From an uncultured Eubacteriales bacterium (GTDB lineage: Bacteria > Bacillota > Clostridia > Oscillospirales > Acutalibacteraceae), in assembly GCA_934643185.1 (NCBI GenBank), contig CAKUBN010000042.1, positions 1-20,478 on the forward strand: a stretch of DNA of 20,478 nucleotides. Direction: 5' to 3'. Positions 1-9,618 of the stretch are shown here, piece after piece (positions within the stretch are counted from its first letter, which is position 1; each line of letters starts with the position of its first letter). The position numbers were made by a program, and so were the translations under genes. The notes beneath the pieces were generated by a model that was not told where the DNA came from, did not search any database, and saw nothing but the letters and a program-made list of their open reading frames with translations.

Positions 1-1050
1 GAGGAACACGGAACCGGCGTTATCGAGCTTGCCGATGTATTCGAGCGGATTTTCGCAGCAGACTTCAAGGTGCTCCGGGGCGAGCTCGTTTGCGAAATCG
101 ACGGCTTCCGCCATGTTTTCGCAGACAATAATTGCACCGAAATTTTCGATGGATTCCTTAATGATGTCTTTTCTTGAAAGCGTCTGCATTTGGCGCTCAA
201 TCTCCGCGGCGGTCGCCTTTGCAAGGTCTTCCTCCGGGGTAATAAGAATGGCGGACGCCATGCGGTCGTGCTCCGCCTGGCTCATGAGGTCGGCGGCCAA
301 GAACTCCGGCTTTGCGGTTTTATCCGCAATGACGAGAATTTCGCTTGGACCGGCAATCATGTCGATATCGATGGTGCCGTACAGTAATTTCTTTGCCGTG
401 GCGACGAAAATGTTGCCGGGGCCGACGACTTTATCAACCTTCGGGACGGTCTCGGTGCCGTAGGCGAGCGCCGCGACGGCCTGCGCGCCGCCGATGAGGA
501 ATACGCGATCTACACCGGCAATCCTTGCGGCGGCCAAAATGTTTTTATCCGGCTTGCCGGTACGTCCCGGCGGCGTGACCATGACGATCTCGCCGACTTC
601 GGCAATTTTCGCCGGGATGACGTTCATCAAAACAGAGGACGGATACGCTGCCGTACCGCCCGGCACATACACGCCGACCCTGTGCAGGCCGCGCACGCGC
701 TGACCCATCAGAACACCCGTGGGCGAGGGGTCGATGCGGCTTTGCTGCTTTTGTCTGGCGTGGAACGCGCGGATATTTTCTGCGGCGCGCTCCATCGAAG
801 CGATGAACGCCGGGTCGCAGTCTGCGGTGAGCGCATCGATCTCCTCTTTTGTGATCTCCGCTTTCTCCGGCGCCCAGCCGTCGAACTTCATCGTATAGCG
901 GCGCACGGCTTCGTCGCCGTTATCGCGCACGTCCTTCAAAATTTCGGCCACTTTATCCTCTACGCTGCGGTCGTTTTCGCTGACGCGGGCTTTAAGGCTT
1001 TGAATAAACGCTTCACAGTAGGCTCTATCGCCTTTGGCAATACGGATCAT
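1..1050 (-). CDS. hisD: Histidinol dehydrogenase, C-terminus cut off by window edge
   Basis: HisD carries out the last two steps of histidine synthesis, oxidising L-histidinol to L-histidine with two NAD+ in the cytoplasm. The reading frame starts at the ATG at 1050 and stays open to base 1, giving 350 residues; the family is usually about 430, so roughly 80 C-terminal residues lie outside the window. Visible family motifs are GVYVPGG (126-132), VVGPGN (208-213), AGPSEI (233-238), SQAEHD (257-262) and ELAPEHLE (322-329). Gln258 and His261 match two zinc ligands, and Glu326-His327 match the catalytic acid/base pair. The other two zinc ligands are expected beyond the edge. The start overlaps the hisG stop as ATGA, and a GGAGGAG ribosome site lies 8 bases upstream, so translation is probably coupled to hisG. 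Identification is near certain. Confidence 0.97.
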   Translation of the reverse strand, partial: MIRIAKGDRAYCEAFIQSLKARVSENDRSVEDKVAEILKDVRDNGDEAVRRYTMKFDGWAPEKAEITKEEIDALTADCDPAFIASMERAAENIRAFHARQKQQSRIDPSPTGVLMGQRVRGLHRVGVYVPGGTAAYPSSVLMNVIPAKIAEVGEIVMVTPPGRTGKPDKNILAAARIAGVDRVFLIGGAQAVAALAYGTETVPKVDKVVGPGNIFVATAKKLLYGTIDIDMIAGPSEILVIADKTAKPEFLAADLMSQAEHDRMASAILITPEEDLAKATAAEIERQMQTLSRKDIIKESIENFGAIIVCENMAEAVDFANELAPEHLEVCCENPLEYIGKLDNAGSVFL

Positions 1051-1700
1051 ACGGATTTCTCCTCCCTGTTCTTTTCGATCTGCGCTTCCATGCGGGCGGC
1101 AAGCGCTTCAATCTCCTGCTTTCTCATTTTAAGGCTGGCGGTGTTTGCGATGAGACGCGCCGAGATACCGGCGATGGTCTCCGTGACCTCCAGACCGTTT
1201 TCTTTTAAGGTGGTGCCGGTCTCGACGATATCGACGATGCCGTCTGCAAGGCCGAGCAGCGGGGCGAGCTCTACGGAGCCCTCGATTTTGATGATGCGCA
1301 CGTCCATGGCGCGGCTTTCAAAGAACTGCCGTGCGACGTTCGGGTATTTGGACGCGACGGTCTTCGCTTTGTAGCCGCCGAAGAAATCCGTACCCTTGCG
1401 GCAGGCGAGCGCAAAGCGGCAGCGGCCGAAGCCAAGATCTAAGATTTCGTAAAAATGACTGCCGTTTTCCATGATGGTATCTTTGCCGACGACACCGAGG
1501 TCGCACACGCCGTTTTCGACGTAAGTGATGACATCGGCAGCTTTGGCTAAAACGACTTCGATCTCGCCGTTTCCAACGGGAAGAATCAATCTTCTGCCTT
1601 TTTCGCGCACTTGCGTGCAATCAAGGCCGATCTGCTCTAAAAGGTTCACGGTGTCTTTTTCGAGGCGCCCTTTTGTGAGGGCAATTCTTAATGGCTTCAT
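1047..1700 (-). CDS. hisG: ATP phosphoribosyltransferase, short-form catalytic subunit
   Basis: HisG catalyses the first committed step of histidine synthesis, joining ATP and PRPP to give phosphoribosyl-ATP. At 217 residues it is the short form (HisG-S), which lacks the C-terminal histidine-binding regulatory domain and works only in a complex with HisZ. The family signature is complete at residues 140-165, starting EGSVELAPLLG and ending in the PRPP-binding DIVETGTTL. The N-terminus MKPLRIALTKGRL is typical. It overlaps hisZ upstream and hisD downstream by 4 bases each (ATGA). A GAGGGGAG purine stretch before the ATG is the ribosome site. Feedback control by histidine is expected to act through HisZ. 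Confidence 0.97.
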   Translation of the reverse strand: MKPLRIALTKGRLEKDTVNLLEQIGLDCTQVREKGRRLILPVGNGEIEVVLAKAADVITYVENGVCDLGVVGKDTIMENGSHFYEILDLGFGRCRFALACRKGTDFFGGYKAKTVASKYPNVARQFFESRAMDVRIIKIEGSVELAPLLGLADGIVDIVETGTTLKENGLEVTETIAGISARLIANTASLKMRKQEIEALAARMEAQIEKNREEKSV

Positions 1701-2884
1701 GCGTTTTTCTCCCCTCTAAGAACGATGACTTCCGGGATGCCGCGGCGCTTTGCGTAGCGCTCGGCCTCGTCTACCGTATCGAACACGGAGCTTTCGCAGA
1801 TTTTGCCGTTTGCTGTCAGCTCGCGAATTTTCATCTGTGCTTTGATCTCCGCGCCGCTTTCCGCGTGGACGAGCACGTCCGGCGTGGGCACGCTTTCAAT
1901 CCGGCCGTCGTCGAGCAAAACAGAAGCCAGCGCATCGACGTTTGCGGCAAAGCCGATGGCGGGCATGGGGGCATCGAATTGCTTTAAAAGCGTATCGTAG
2001 CGGCCGCCCATCAAAACGGCGTCACCGTAGTTTTCCACATAGGCGCTGAACACGACACCGGTGTAGTAATCGTTGCGCTGCACAAGGCCGAAATCGACCA
2101 TCAGGCGGTCATCGAGGCCGAGCGACGACAGCGCGGTATATAACGTGCGCATATAATCGAGCGTTTCGGAAAGCACGGGGTGGCCTTTGCAGAACTGCTC
2201 CGCTTCCGCGAAGACCTCTGCCCCGCCGAACAGGCGCGGCAGCTTTTTGATGGCTTCGGTATACACGGATTTGGGGAGTGCGTCGAGCATATCGCCGAGG
2301 GCGGCGTAGTTTTTGGACTCAATCGTCTGGCGGATGTCCTCTTTTTTATCTGCGGAGACGGGCAGCTCATCGGCGAGCGCACCGAAGAACTTTGCGCTGC
2401 CGATCTCCAAGCGGAAGTTTTCCGTGCACGCGGAAAGCGCCTCAACGGCGGCGGCGATGACCTCGATATCCGCTTTCAGCCCCGATGCACCCAAAAGCTC
2501 GATGCCCGCCTGCGTTGTTTCGTCGCTGCGGCCGGAAAGATCCTTGCGGTTGCGGTAGATCGGCTGGTTATAGTAAAGCCGAATGGGCTTTTCCATCGCC
2601 TGCAGACGCGTTGCGGTAAGGCGCGCGATGGGCAGTGTTAAATCGGGGCGGAACACGATGAGCCTGCCTTTGTTATCCGTGGATTTATACATCTCATACT
2701 GAGGAATAGCGGCGTTTGGGGCATCGAACACATCGTAGTATTCCATGCCGGGCGTGATGACCTCATTATAGCCGCGCATTTTGAATATATGCGTGAGCCG
2801 CTCGCTCACGGTACGCTGCGAAAGGCACTCTTCAAACAGAATATCCTTGGTGCCCTCCGGCGTGATTTTGTTGAACTTCTTCAT
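1697..2884 (-). CDS. hisZ: ATP phosphoribosyltransferase regulatory subunit (HisRS paralogue)
   Basis: HisZ is a paralogue of histidyl-tRNA synthetase that does not charge tRNA; it binds short HisG and mediates histidine feedback. The 395-residue product has a class II synthetase core: KITPEGTKDILFEE at the N-terminus, a motif-2-like FRPDLTLPIARLTATRL, ELLGASGLKADIEV, and the late YYTGVVFSAYVENYG / GGRYDTLL segment. About 65 residues after this core (PTPDVLVHAESGAE onward) resemble a reduced anticodon-binding-type domain. Adjacency to a short HisG, rather than to aspS as is common for hisS, is the main reason to call it HisZ. It is first in the operon, starts at ATG 2884 and has AAAGGA 8 bases upstream. 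A true HisRS is the alternative, but position and length argue against it. Confidence 0.95.
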   Translation of the reverse strand: MKKFNKITPEGTKDILFEECLSQRTVSERLTHIFKMRGYNEVITPGMEYYDVFDAPNAAIPQYEMYKSTDNKGRLIVFRPDLTLPIARLTATRLQAMEKPIRLYYNQPIYRNRKDLSGRSDETTQAGIELLGASGLKADIEVIAAAVEALSACTENFRLEIGSAKFFGALADELPVSADKKEDIRQTIESKNYAALGDMLDALPKSVYTEAIKKLPRLFGGAEVFAEAEQFCKGHPVLSETLDYMRTLYTALSSLGLDDRLMVDFGLVQRNDYYTGVVFSAYVENYGDAVLMGGRYDTLLKQFDAPMPAIGFAANVDALASVLLDDGRIESVPTPDVLVHAESGAEIKAQMKIRELTANGKICESSVFDTVDEAERYAKRRGIPEVIVLRGEKNA

Positions 2885-2906
2885 AACGACCGTCCTTTTG
2901 CTTTAA

Positions 2907-2923
2907 TGTAATGACGTGTTACA
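2907..2923. promoter_or_regulatory. Inverted repeat over the his transcription start (possible operator)
   Basis: TGTAA and TTACA arms separated by 7 bases lie immediately downstream of the hisZ -10 hexamer, across the predicted start point. Position and symmetry fit a repressor site. The five-base arms are short and could be chance; no regulator is identified. Confidence 0.4.
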
Positions 2924-2952
2924 ATAATACCATGTAGCTGTGCGCTTGTCAA
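2924..2952 (-). promoter_or_regulatory. Sigma-A promoter of the hisZGD operon
   Basis: On the minus strand a perfect -35 TTGACA (2952-2947) is followed after 17 bases by TATTAT (2929-2924). TGG precedes the -10, making it an extended -10. The expected start, near 2917, leaves a leader of only about 30 bases before the hisZ ATG, too short for a T-box or a peptide attenuator, so control is more likely at initiation. Confidence 0.9.
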
Positions 2953-2967
2953 GACTTTTCACGTTTT

Positions 2968-2997
2968 GTGTATACACGTATATACGCATAGATATGC
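2968..2997. repeat. Three abutting palindromes upstream of the his promoter
   Basis: GTGTATACAC (2968-2977) and CGTATATACG (2977-2986) are perfect 10-base palindromes sharing one base. They are followed by GCATA-GA-TATGC (2986-2997). The block sits 16-45 bases upstream of the hisZ -35 and just past the polC terminator hairpin. It may be a tandem operator, an UP-like AT-rich element or a DNA-bending segment; the sequence shows only the symmetry. Confidence 0.45.
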
Positions 2998-3028
2998 AGA
3001 AAGGCGGAAGCAACTTCTTGCGTCCGCC
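2997..3028 (-). terminator. Probable intrinsic terminator after polC
   Basis: On the minus strand, 9 bases after the polC stop, GGCGGA pairs with TCCGCC, and after a single C/T mismatch GCAA pairs with TTGC around a GAAG loop. Only TTTCTGC follows, so the U-tract is weak. Termination is probably partial. Confidence 0.6.
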
Positions 3029-3036
3029 TAATGGCA

Positions 3037-6000
3037 TTAAAACAGTGATGTCTGGCTGCTGTCCGGCAGACCCTGCAGTGCGCCGGCGCTTTTTAAAACG
3101 TCGATAACAGCGCTGGAAACCTTGGCGCGGGATTGCACTTCGTCGATGGAGATGAACTCCTCGCCGCCCGTGCACGCTTCGTACAAGCTGTGCGCCGCCG
3201 CCTCGCCCACACCGGGCAGGGACGAGAACGGCAGACGAATCTTGCCGTCTTCGACAAGGAACTTTTTCGCATCGGATTTATACAGGTCGACCGGCAAAAG
3301 CTCGATGCCGCGGCACAGCATTTCGTTGATGATCTGGAATGTGGAATACGCCGCGTCCTCCTTGACAGTGGACTGGTGCTCCTTTTGCTTCTGCTCCAGC
3401 TCGCGCATACGGCGCTGCACGGCGGCACGCCCCTGCACGGCGGTGGCGCCGTCGAAATCTTCACTGCGCACGGTGAAGTACGCCGCGTAGTATTCCACAG
3501 GATAATGCACCTTGTACCAGCCGAGGCGCAGCGTCGCGATCATGTAGGCGGCAGCGTGCGCTTTCGGGAACATGTACTTAATCTTATAGCAGGACTCGAT
3601 GTACCAATCCGGCACGTTGTGCTCCTTCATGGCGGCGATGTGCTCCTGCGTGAAGAGCTTTTTCGCGTTGCCCTTACGGGTGATTTCCATAATCTTAAAC
3701 GCCATTTTCGGCTCAAGGCCTTTTAAAAGCAGGTAGGTCATGATGCTGTCTCGCGTACCGATGACAGTGGCGATGGTGCAGGTGCCGTCTTTGATGAGGT
3801 CCTGCGCGTTGCCGATCCAAACATCCGTGCCGTGGGACAGACCCGAAACCTGCAGAAGGTCGGAGAATGTCTTCGGCTGGGCATCGATGAGCATTTGGCG
3901 CACGAACGGCGTGCCGCACTCCGGCAGAGAGAACGTGCCCGTCAACGAGCCGATGTCCTCCGGCGTGACGCCGAGCGCTTCCGTGGACGTAAACAGCGAC
4001 ATGACCGCCGGGTCGCTCATGGAGACCTTCATGACGGGAATGCCGGTGTAATCTTCGAGATAGCGATAGATGGTCGGCACATCGTGGCCGAGCTCGTCCA
4101 GCTTACAGATGGTATCGTGAATGGAATGGAAGTCGAAGTGCGTGGTGATATTATCGGAATTCTGGTCGTTTGCGGGGTGCTGCACCGGGCAGAAATCGTA
4201 GACCTCCTTGCCCTTTGGCACGACGACCATGCCGCCCGGGTGCTGGCCCGTGGTGCGCTTGATGCCCGTGCAGGAGATGGACAAACGCTTTTCCTCTGCG
4301 CGGGAAAGCACACGGGAGCGCTCTTCGGCATACTTTTTCACGTAGCCGAACGCGGTTTTATCCGCGACCGTTGCGATGGTGCCGGCCTTGAAGACGTTTT
4401 CGCGGCCGAACAGCGTTTCTGTGTAGCGGTGCGCGCCGCTTTGGTATTCGCCGGAGAAGTTGAGGTCGATATCCGGCGTTTTGTCGCCGTCAAAGCCGAG
4501 GAATGTTTCAAACGGGATGGTGTGGCCGTCGCGGTCTAAGTCTTCGCCGCAGCGCGGGCACTTTTTCGGCGGCAGGTCAAAGCCGGAAAGGTAGCTGCCG
4601 TCCGTGATGAACTCGCTGTACTTACACTTGGGGCAGATGTAGTGCGGCTCCAGTGGATTGACCTCCGAAATACCGGACATGGTGGCGACGAACGACGAGC
4701 CGACGGAACCACGTGAGCCGACAAGGTAGCCGTGCGCTTCGCTGTCTGCCACGAGCTTTTGCGCTGTCATGTACAAAACGGAGAAGCCGTGCTTATTGAT
4801 GGAGCCGAGCTCGCGCTTTAAGCGCTTTTCGACGATCTCCGGCAGCGGGTCGCCATACTTTTCTTTGGTGCGCGCCCACGTGATGGAGTTTAATTGCTCC
4901 TCTGCGCCATCGATGAACGGCGGGAAAACGCCCTCCGGGATTGGGCGGATCTCTTCGATCATATCGGCGATCTTATTCGTATTGGTGACGACGACCTCGT
5001 ACGCTTTTTCCTTGCCGAGGTAGTCGAATTCCTTGAGCATTTCGTCCGTGGTGCGCATGTAGAGCGGCGCCTGCTCATCGGCATCCGTGAAGCCCTGACC
5101 GGCCATTAAGATGGCGCGGCCCGCGGCGTCCTTCGGGTCCTTGAAATGCACGTCGCCCGTTGCGACGACCGGCTTATTCAGCTTTTCGCCGAGCTTGACG
5201 ATGGTGCGGTTGTATTCCTTCAGCTGCTCGATGTCGCACGAACCGTTGCGCACCATGAACATGTTGTTGCCGAGCGGCTGAATTTCGAGATAATCGTAGT
5301 AGGACGCGATCTCGAGCAGCTTTTCCCACGGCTCGCCGCGCGTGATGGCGCGGAACAGCTCACCCGCCTCGCACGCAGAGCCGATGATGAGGCCCTCTCG
5401 GTACTGGTTGAGGACGCTTTTCGGCGTACGGGGGCGCTTATAGAAGTAATTTAAATGGCCGAACGAAATGAGCTTATAGAGATTTTTGAGGCCGACGAGG
5501 TTTTTGACGAGAATGATCTGGTGGTAGGTCGGCAGCTTTTTCGGGTCGCCGCCGGCGAGTGCGGTGTTGATCTGCTTCACGTCCGTCAGCTTGAAGTCAT
5601 CGACAAGGCGCTGGATGAGGTTGACGAAAATTTCGCCGAGCACAGCGGCATCGTCGCACGCGCGGTGGTGGTTGAAGGGCTTTAATTTTAAATACTTTGC
5701 GACGGTATCGAGCTTGCAATTTTTGATGTCCGTCAGCATAGAGCGGCACATGGCGACCGTGTCGATATACACATACGGAAACTGCATATCGTGGCGGCTG
5801 CACACGGCGCGCAGGAACGAGGTATCGAAATTCGCGTTGTGCGCGACTAAGATCACGTCTTCGCCGCAGAACTCGAAGAACTTGCGCACGGCTTCCTCTT
5901 CCTTCGGCGCGCCCGCGACCATTTCATCCGTGATGCCGGTGAGCTCCGTAATTTTCGCGGGGATGGGCTTTTCGGGGTCGACGAACATATCGAACGACTC

Positions 6001-7380
6001 GGTGACCTCGCCGTTATGGATGCGCACCGCGCCGATCTCTGTGATGCGCTCTTTGCTTGAAGAAAGGCCGGTCGTCTCGAGGTCGAAGCAGATGTAGTCG
6101 GTATCGAGCGGCTTATCGGTCTCGCCGGTGACGGCGGGCACGAGGTCGTTGACGAAGTAGCTTTCCACGCCGTAAATGACCTTGAATTCGCCGCCGCCCT
6201 TTTTGATTTTGAGCCACGCGTTCATAGCATCCGGGAACGCCTGCGCGACACCGTGGTCGGTGATGGCGAGGGCCTTCTGGCCCCATTTATACGCGCGGTC
6301 GATGAGCTCGCCCGCGGGGGTCATGCCGTCCATGGCGGACATGTTCGTATGCAGGTGCAGCTCTACGCGTTTTTCCTTGGCGGTATCGACGACCTCCACC
6401 ATTTCCGCACGGGCAATGGCATTGGGGCGCATGACGTTTTCGCGGTCGTATTTATCGTATTCCACGGAGCCCGTCACGAGCAGCGCCGTGCCCTTTTTGA
6501 TGGCGTCGATCTTCGAGCAGTCGTTTGCCTGCTGGATGAGCTTTAGCGTGATGGAATTCGTGTAGTCGGTAATATCGATGGAATAAATTTTGCGGGAGCC
6601 GTCGCGCGTTTCGCGGGATTCAATGTCGAACACCTCGCCCCAAACGGTGATGCGCCCGGCTTCGATGGTGGCCTCACTGATCGGCACCGGCTCCTTTTTC
6701 GGCAGGTTGCCGAGAATGGGCCGCGCAGTCTCCAGAATGATCTGCGGCATGAGCGATTTGCCCTCGCGCACGCTGACGCGGCGCCTCGCGGCTTTCTCCT
6801 TCATGGCGGCCTCGTAGCGGTCCATCTCCTCGATGACGGCGGCGCGCGCACGCTTTTCTTCCTCTACGTGCAGACGCTCAATGACGGATTCGTCGCCGTT
6901 TTGCAGCTCGGTTTTGCCCGTGAACGTCACGGTGACGGGCACGCTGAACCAATCCTTGACCGTTTCGCTGATGGCGCGGTCGGTATGGCGCTTTTCGAGC
7001 AGGTTGAGTCCGCCGTGCAGCAGCTCTATCGTGAGGGTATTTTCGTTTATGGTGCAGCCAGCGTCTTTAAATGTGCCGTTGAGGCTTGCGTCGAGCTCGC
7101 GCACGCGCTCCAAAACGGAGGGGACGCAGCCTTCCTGCCACGCGCTTTCGGGGAACGCGGGGGCAAGCTCCACGCGCATATCGGGCAGAATGCGCTCGTG
7201 CAGCATGGTGTTTACCTCGCGCAGGTCGCTGTACGGGACGAAGGCCTCAAATTTTGTTTTGAGGCGCACCAAACGGTTTTCCCTATGGATCTCTATTTTT
7301 TCGATCTGACCGGCGGCGACGCCGTCTTTTGGCGTGTAGCCGGCGCTTTTCAGCAGATCGCCTAATGTTTTCAAGTGCAT
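3037..7380 (-). CDS. polC: DNA polymerase III alpha subunit, PolC type
   Basis: PolC is the replicative polymerase of low-GC Gram-positives, with proofreading built into the same chain. The 1,447-residue frame shows, in order: an N-terminal region; an OB-fold region (about 240-330); a PHP domain opening with ELHLHTNMSAMDG (340-352); a DEDD 3'-5' exonuclease starting DTDYICFDLETTGL (427-439), with Asp433/Glu435, HNANFD (514-519) and Asp576, inserted within the PHP domain; then GSRGSVGSSFVA (888-899), a four-cysteine zinc site (Cys916, 919, 941, 944) and the catalytic DKTPDIDLNFSGEYQ (Asp970, Asp972). The C-terminus ends SQTSLF, fitting a clamp-binding peptide. The ATG has its AGGAG only 2 bases upstream; a TTG two codons in (7374) has 8-base spacing and may be the true start. 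A terminator separates polC from ispG. Confidence 0.98.
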   Translation of the reverse strand: MHLKTLGDLLKSAGYTPKDGVAAGQIEKIEIHRENRLVRLKTKFEAFVPYSDLREVNTMLHERILPDMRVELAPAFPESAWQEGCVPSVLERVRELDASLNGTFKDAGCTINENTLTIELLHGGLNLLEKRHTDRAISETVKDWFSVPVTVTFTGKTELQNGDESVIERLHVEEEKRARAAVIEEMDRYEAAMKEKAARRRVSVREGKSLMPQIILETARPILGNLPKKEPVPISEATIEAGRITVWGEVFDIESRETRDGSRKIYSIDITDYTNSITLKLIQQANDCSKIDAIKKGTALLVTGSVEYDKYDRENVMRPNAIARAEMVEVVDTAKEKRVELHLHTNMSAMDGMTPAGELIDRAYKWGQKALAITDHGVAQAFPDAMNAWLKIKKGGGEFKVIYGVESYFVNDLVPAVTGETDKPLDTDYICFDLETTGLSSSKERITEIGAVRIHNGEVTESFDMFVDPEKPIPAKITELTGITDEMVAGAPKEEEAVRKFFEFCGEDVILVAHNANFDTSFLRAVCSRHDMQFPYVYIDTVAMCRSMLTDIKNCKLDTVAKYLKLKPFNHHRACDDAAVLGEIFVNLIQRLVDDFKLTDVKQINTALAGGDPKKLPTYHQIILVKNLVGLKNLYKLISFGHLNYFYKRPRTPKSVLNQYREGLIIGSACEAGELFRAITRGEPWEKLLEIASYYDYLEIQPLGNNMFMVRNGSCDIEQLKEYNRTIVKLGEKLNKPVVATGDVHFKDPKDAAGRAILMAGQGFTDADEQAPLYMRTTDEMLKEFDYLGKEKAYEVVVTNTNKIADMIEEIRPIPEGVFPPFIDGAEEQLNSITWARTKEKYGDPLPEIVEKRLKRELGSINKHGFSVLYMTAQKLVADSEAHGYLVGSRGSVGSSFVATMSGISEVNPLEPHYICPKCKYSEFITDGSYLSGFDLPPKKCPRCGEDLDRDGHTIPFETFLGFDGDKTPDIDLNFSGEYQSGAHRYTETLFGRENVFKAGTIATVADKTAFGYVKKYAEERSRVLSRAEEKRLSISCTGIKRTTGQHPGGMVVVPKGKEVYDFCPVQHPANDQNSDNITTHFDFHSIHDTICKLDELGHDVPTIYRYLEDYTGIPVMKVSMSDPAVMSLFTSTEALGVTPEDIGSLTGTFSLPECGTPFVRQMLIDAQPKTFSDLLQVSGLSHGTDVWIGNAQDLIKDGTCTIATVIGTRDSIMTYLLLKGLEPKMAFKIMEITRKGNAKKLFTQEHIAAMKEHNVPDWYIESCYKIKYMFPKAHAAAYMIATLRLGWYKVHYPVEYYAAYFTVRSEDFDGATAVQGRAAVQRRMRELEQKQKEHQSTVKEDAAYSTFQIINEMLCRGIELLPVDLYKSDAKKFLVEDGKIRLPFSSLPGVGEAAAHSLYEACTGGEEFISIDEVQSRAKVSSAVIDVLKSAGALQGLPDSSQTSLF

Positions 7381-7426
7381 CTCTCCTATGTAGAAGGGTC
7401 TGTGGGTTTATGGTGTGAGATGATGC

Positions 7427-7453
7427 AAAAAGGCCGCGCCGCCCGGCACAGCC
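7427..7453 (-). terminator. Intrinsic terminator between ispG and polC
   Basis: On the minus strand a 9-base-pair stem (GGCTGTGCC with GGCGCGGCC, two G-U pairs) closes a GGGC loop and is followed by five T. It lies 13 bases after the ispG stop. polC is therefore reached by readthrough or from an unseen promoter; no convincing one appears in 7381-7426. Confidence 0.8.
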
Positions 7454-7466
7454 TGTTTGATTCAAA

Positions 7467-8510
<1,044 letters not shown>

Positions 8511-8526
8511 TGTATCGTCCTTTCCC

Positions 8527-9618
8527 TTATCCGCCTGTTGCGATGCGCATGATGTCCTGGAACGTGACGGCAAGCATCAGGCAGATGAGCAGTGCAAAGC
8601 CGCCTGCGTGCACCCAGCGTTCGTATTTTGCCGGGACCGGCTTGCGGAAGATCGCTTCCACAATGAGGAACACGAGCCGTCCGCCGTCGAGTGCCGGCAG
8701 CGGCAGCAGGTTCACGATGCCGAGGTTCACGGAGATCACGAGCATGATATAGATGATGTTGTTGACCGCCGCGCCGAAGCTCTGCTTGAGGCCCGCGCTT
8801 GCGGCCTGCGTGACGGCCTGTGCCGTGCCGACCGGGCCTGCGAGCTCGTTAAAGCCGAAGCGGCCCGTCACAACGCCGATGAGGCTGTCAAAAATCATGC
8901 GCACGGTGGAAAACGTATCCGCAAACGCGTTTTTGATGAGCGTCCATGGCGTTTTTTCTTCGCCTAACACGTAAAAATCCAACACGGCGCGGTACTGCTT
9001 GCCGTCCGTGCTTGTGGTGTTGATGGTCATATCGTTAAAGGTGACGGTCTCTTCGCCGCGCTTTACGGTGAGGTCGATCGTCGTGGTGTCGCCCGTCACA
9101 TTGAGCGCCGCCATGCTGAGGGCAAACGAAAGGTCCTGCCCGGTGCGGACGGTGTAGCCATCGATGGAGGTGAGGACGTCGCCCACCTCTACGCCGGCGG
9201 CTTCAAACGCGGAGTTTTCCGCAAAGCCGGCAACCTGCATGGTGGCGTAGCGGTCTTCCTGCCCGCAGATGACCATCATGAGTAAAATGGCGAGCAGGAT
9301 ATTCATAATGCCGCCCGCCGCGACCACGATCATGCGCTGCCAAACGGGGCGGTTGCCGAACGCACGGGGGTCATCGCTGTTTTCATCCTCGCCCTCCATG
9401 GCGCAGTAGCCGCCGATGGGCAGAAGCCGCAGGGAATACTGCGTTTCGCCGCGGGTGAACGAAAAGAGCTTTGGCCCCATGCCGATGGAAAACTCGTTGA
9501 CGCACACGTGGCTCAGCTTCGCCGTGAAAAAGTGGCCGAACTCGTGTATAAAAATGATGAGCCCGAAAAGCAGTACGCCGATGACGGCGAGCAGGATGCC
9601 CTGCACGACCGTGCTCAT
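8527..9618 (-). CDS. rseP: Site-2 intramembrane zinc metalloprotease
   Basis: This M50 protease (RseP; RasP in Bacillus) cuts transmembrane anti-sigma factors and remnant signal peptides within the membrane. The 363-residue protein has a first membrane helix carrying the zinc motif HEFGH (25-29), and GGIMNILLAILLMMVI as the second helix. A single PDZ domain spans about 125-200 (FAENSAFEAAGVEVGDVLTSIDG). The late helix motif NLLPLPALDGGRLVF contains Asp311, the third zinc ligand, and a final helix lies near 340-355. One PDZ domain and about 360 residues fit the Gram-positive form; the E. coli protein has two. The start overlaps the dxr stop by 4 bases (ATGA), giving translational coupling. Confidence 0.96.
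   Translation of the reverse strand: MSTVVQGILLAVIGVLLFGLIIFIHEFGHFFTAKLSHVCVNEFSIGMGPKLFSFTRGETQYSLRLLPIGGYCAMEGEDENSDDPRAFGNRPVWQRMIVVAAGGIMNILLAILLMMVICGQEDRYATMQVAGFAENSAFEAAGVEVGDVLTSIDGYTVRTGQDLSFALSMAALNVTGDTTTIDLTVKRGEETVTFNDMTINTTSTDGKQYRAVLDFYVLGEEKTPWTLIKNAFADTFSTVRMIFDSLIGVVTGRFGFNELAGPVGTAQAVTQAASAGLKQSFGAAVNNIIYIMLVISVNLGIVNLLPLPALDGGRLVFLIVEAIFRKPVPAKYERWVHAGGFALLICLMLAVTFQDIMRIATGG

Noticed and set aside
2885..3036. T-box or histidine attenuator ahead of hisZ
   Set aside because: The promoter is close to the ATG, leaving about 30 bases of leader, and no T-box-like motif or His-codon run is visible.
8511..8573. A 21-codon N-terminal extension of ispG starting at 8573
   Set aside because: It overlaps the end of rseP, does not resemble IspG, and the ATG at 8510 has a well-spaced AAAGGA.
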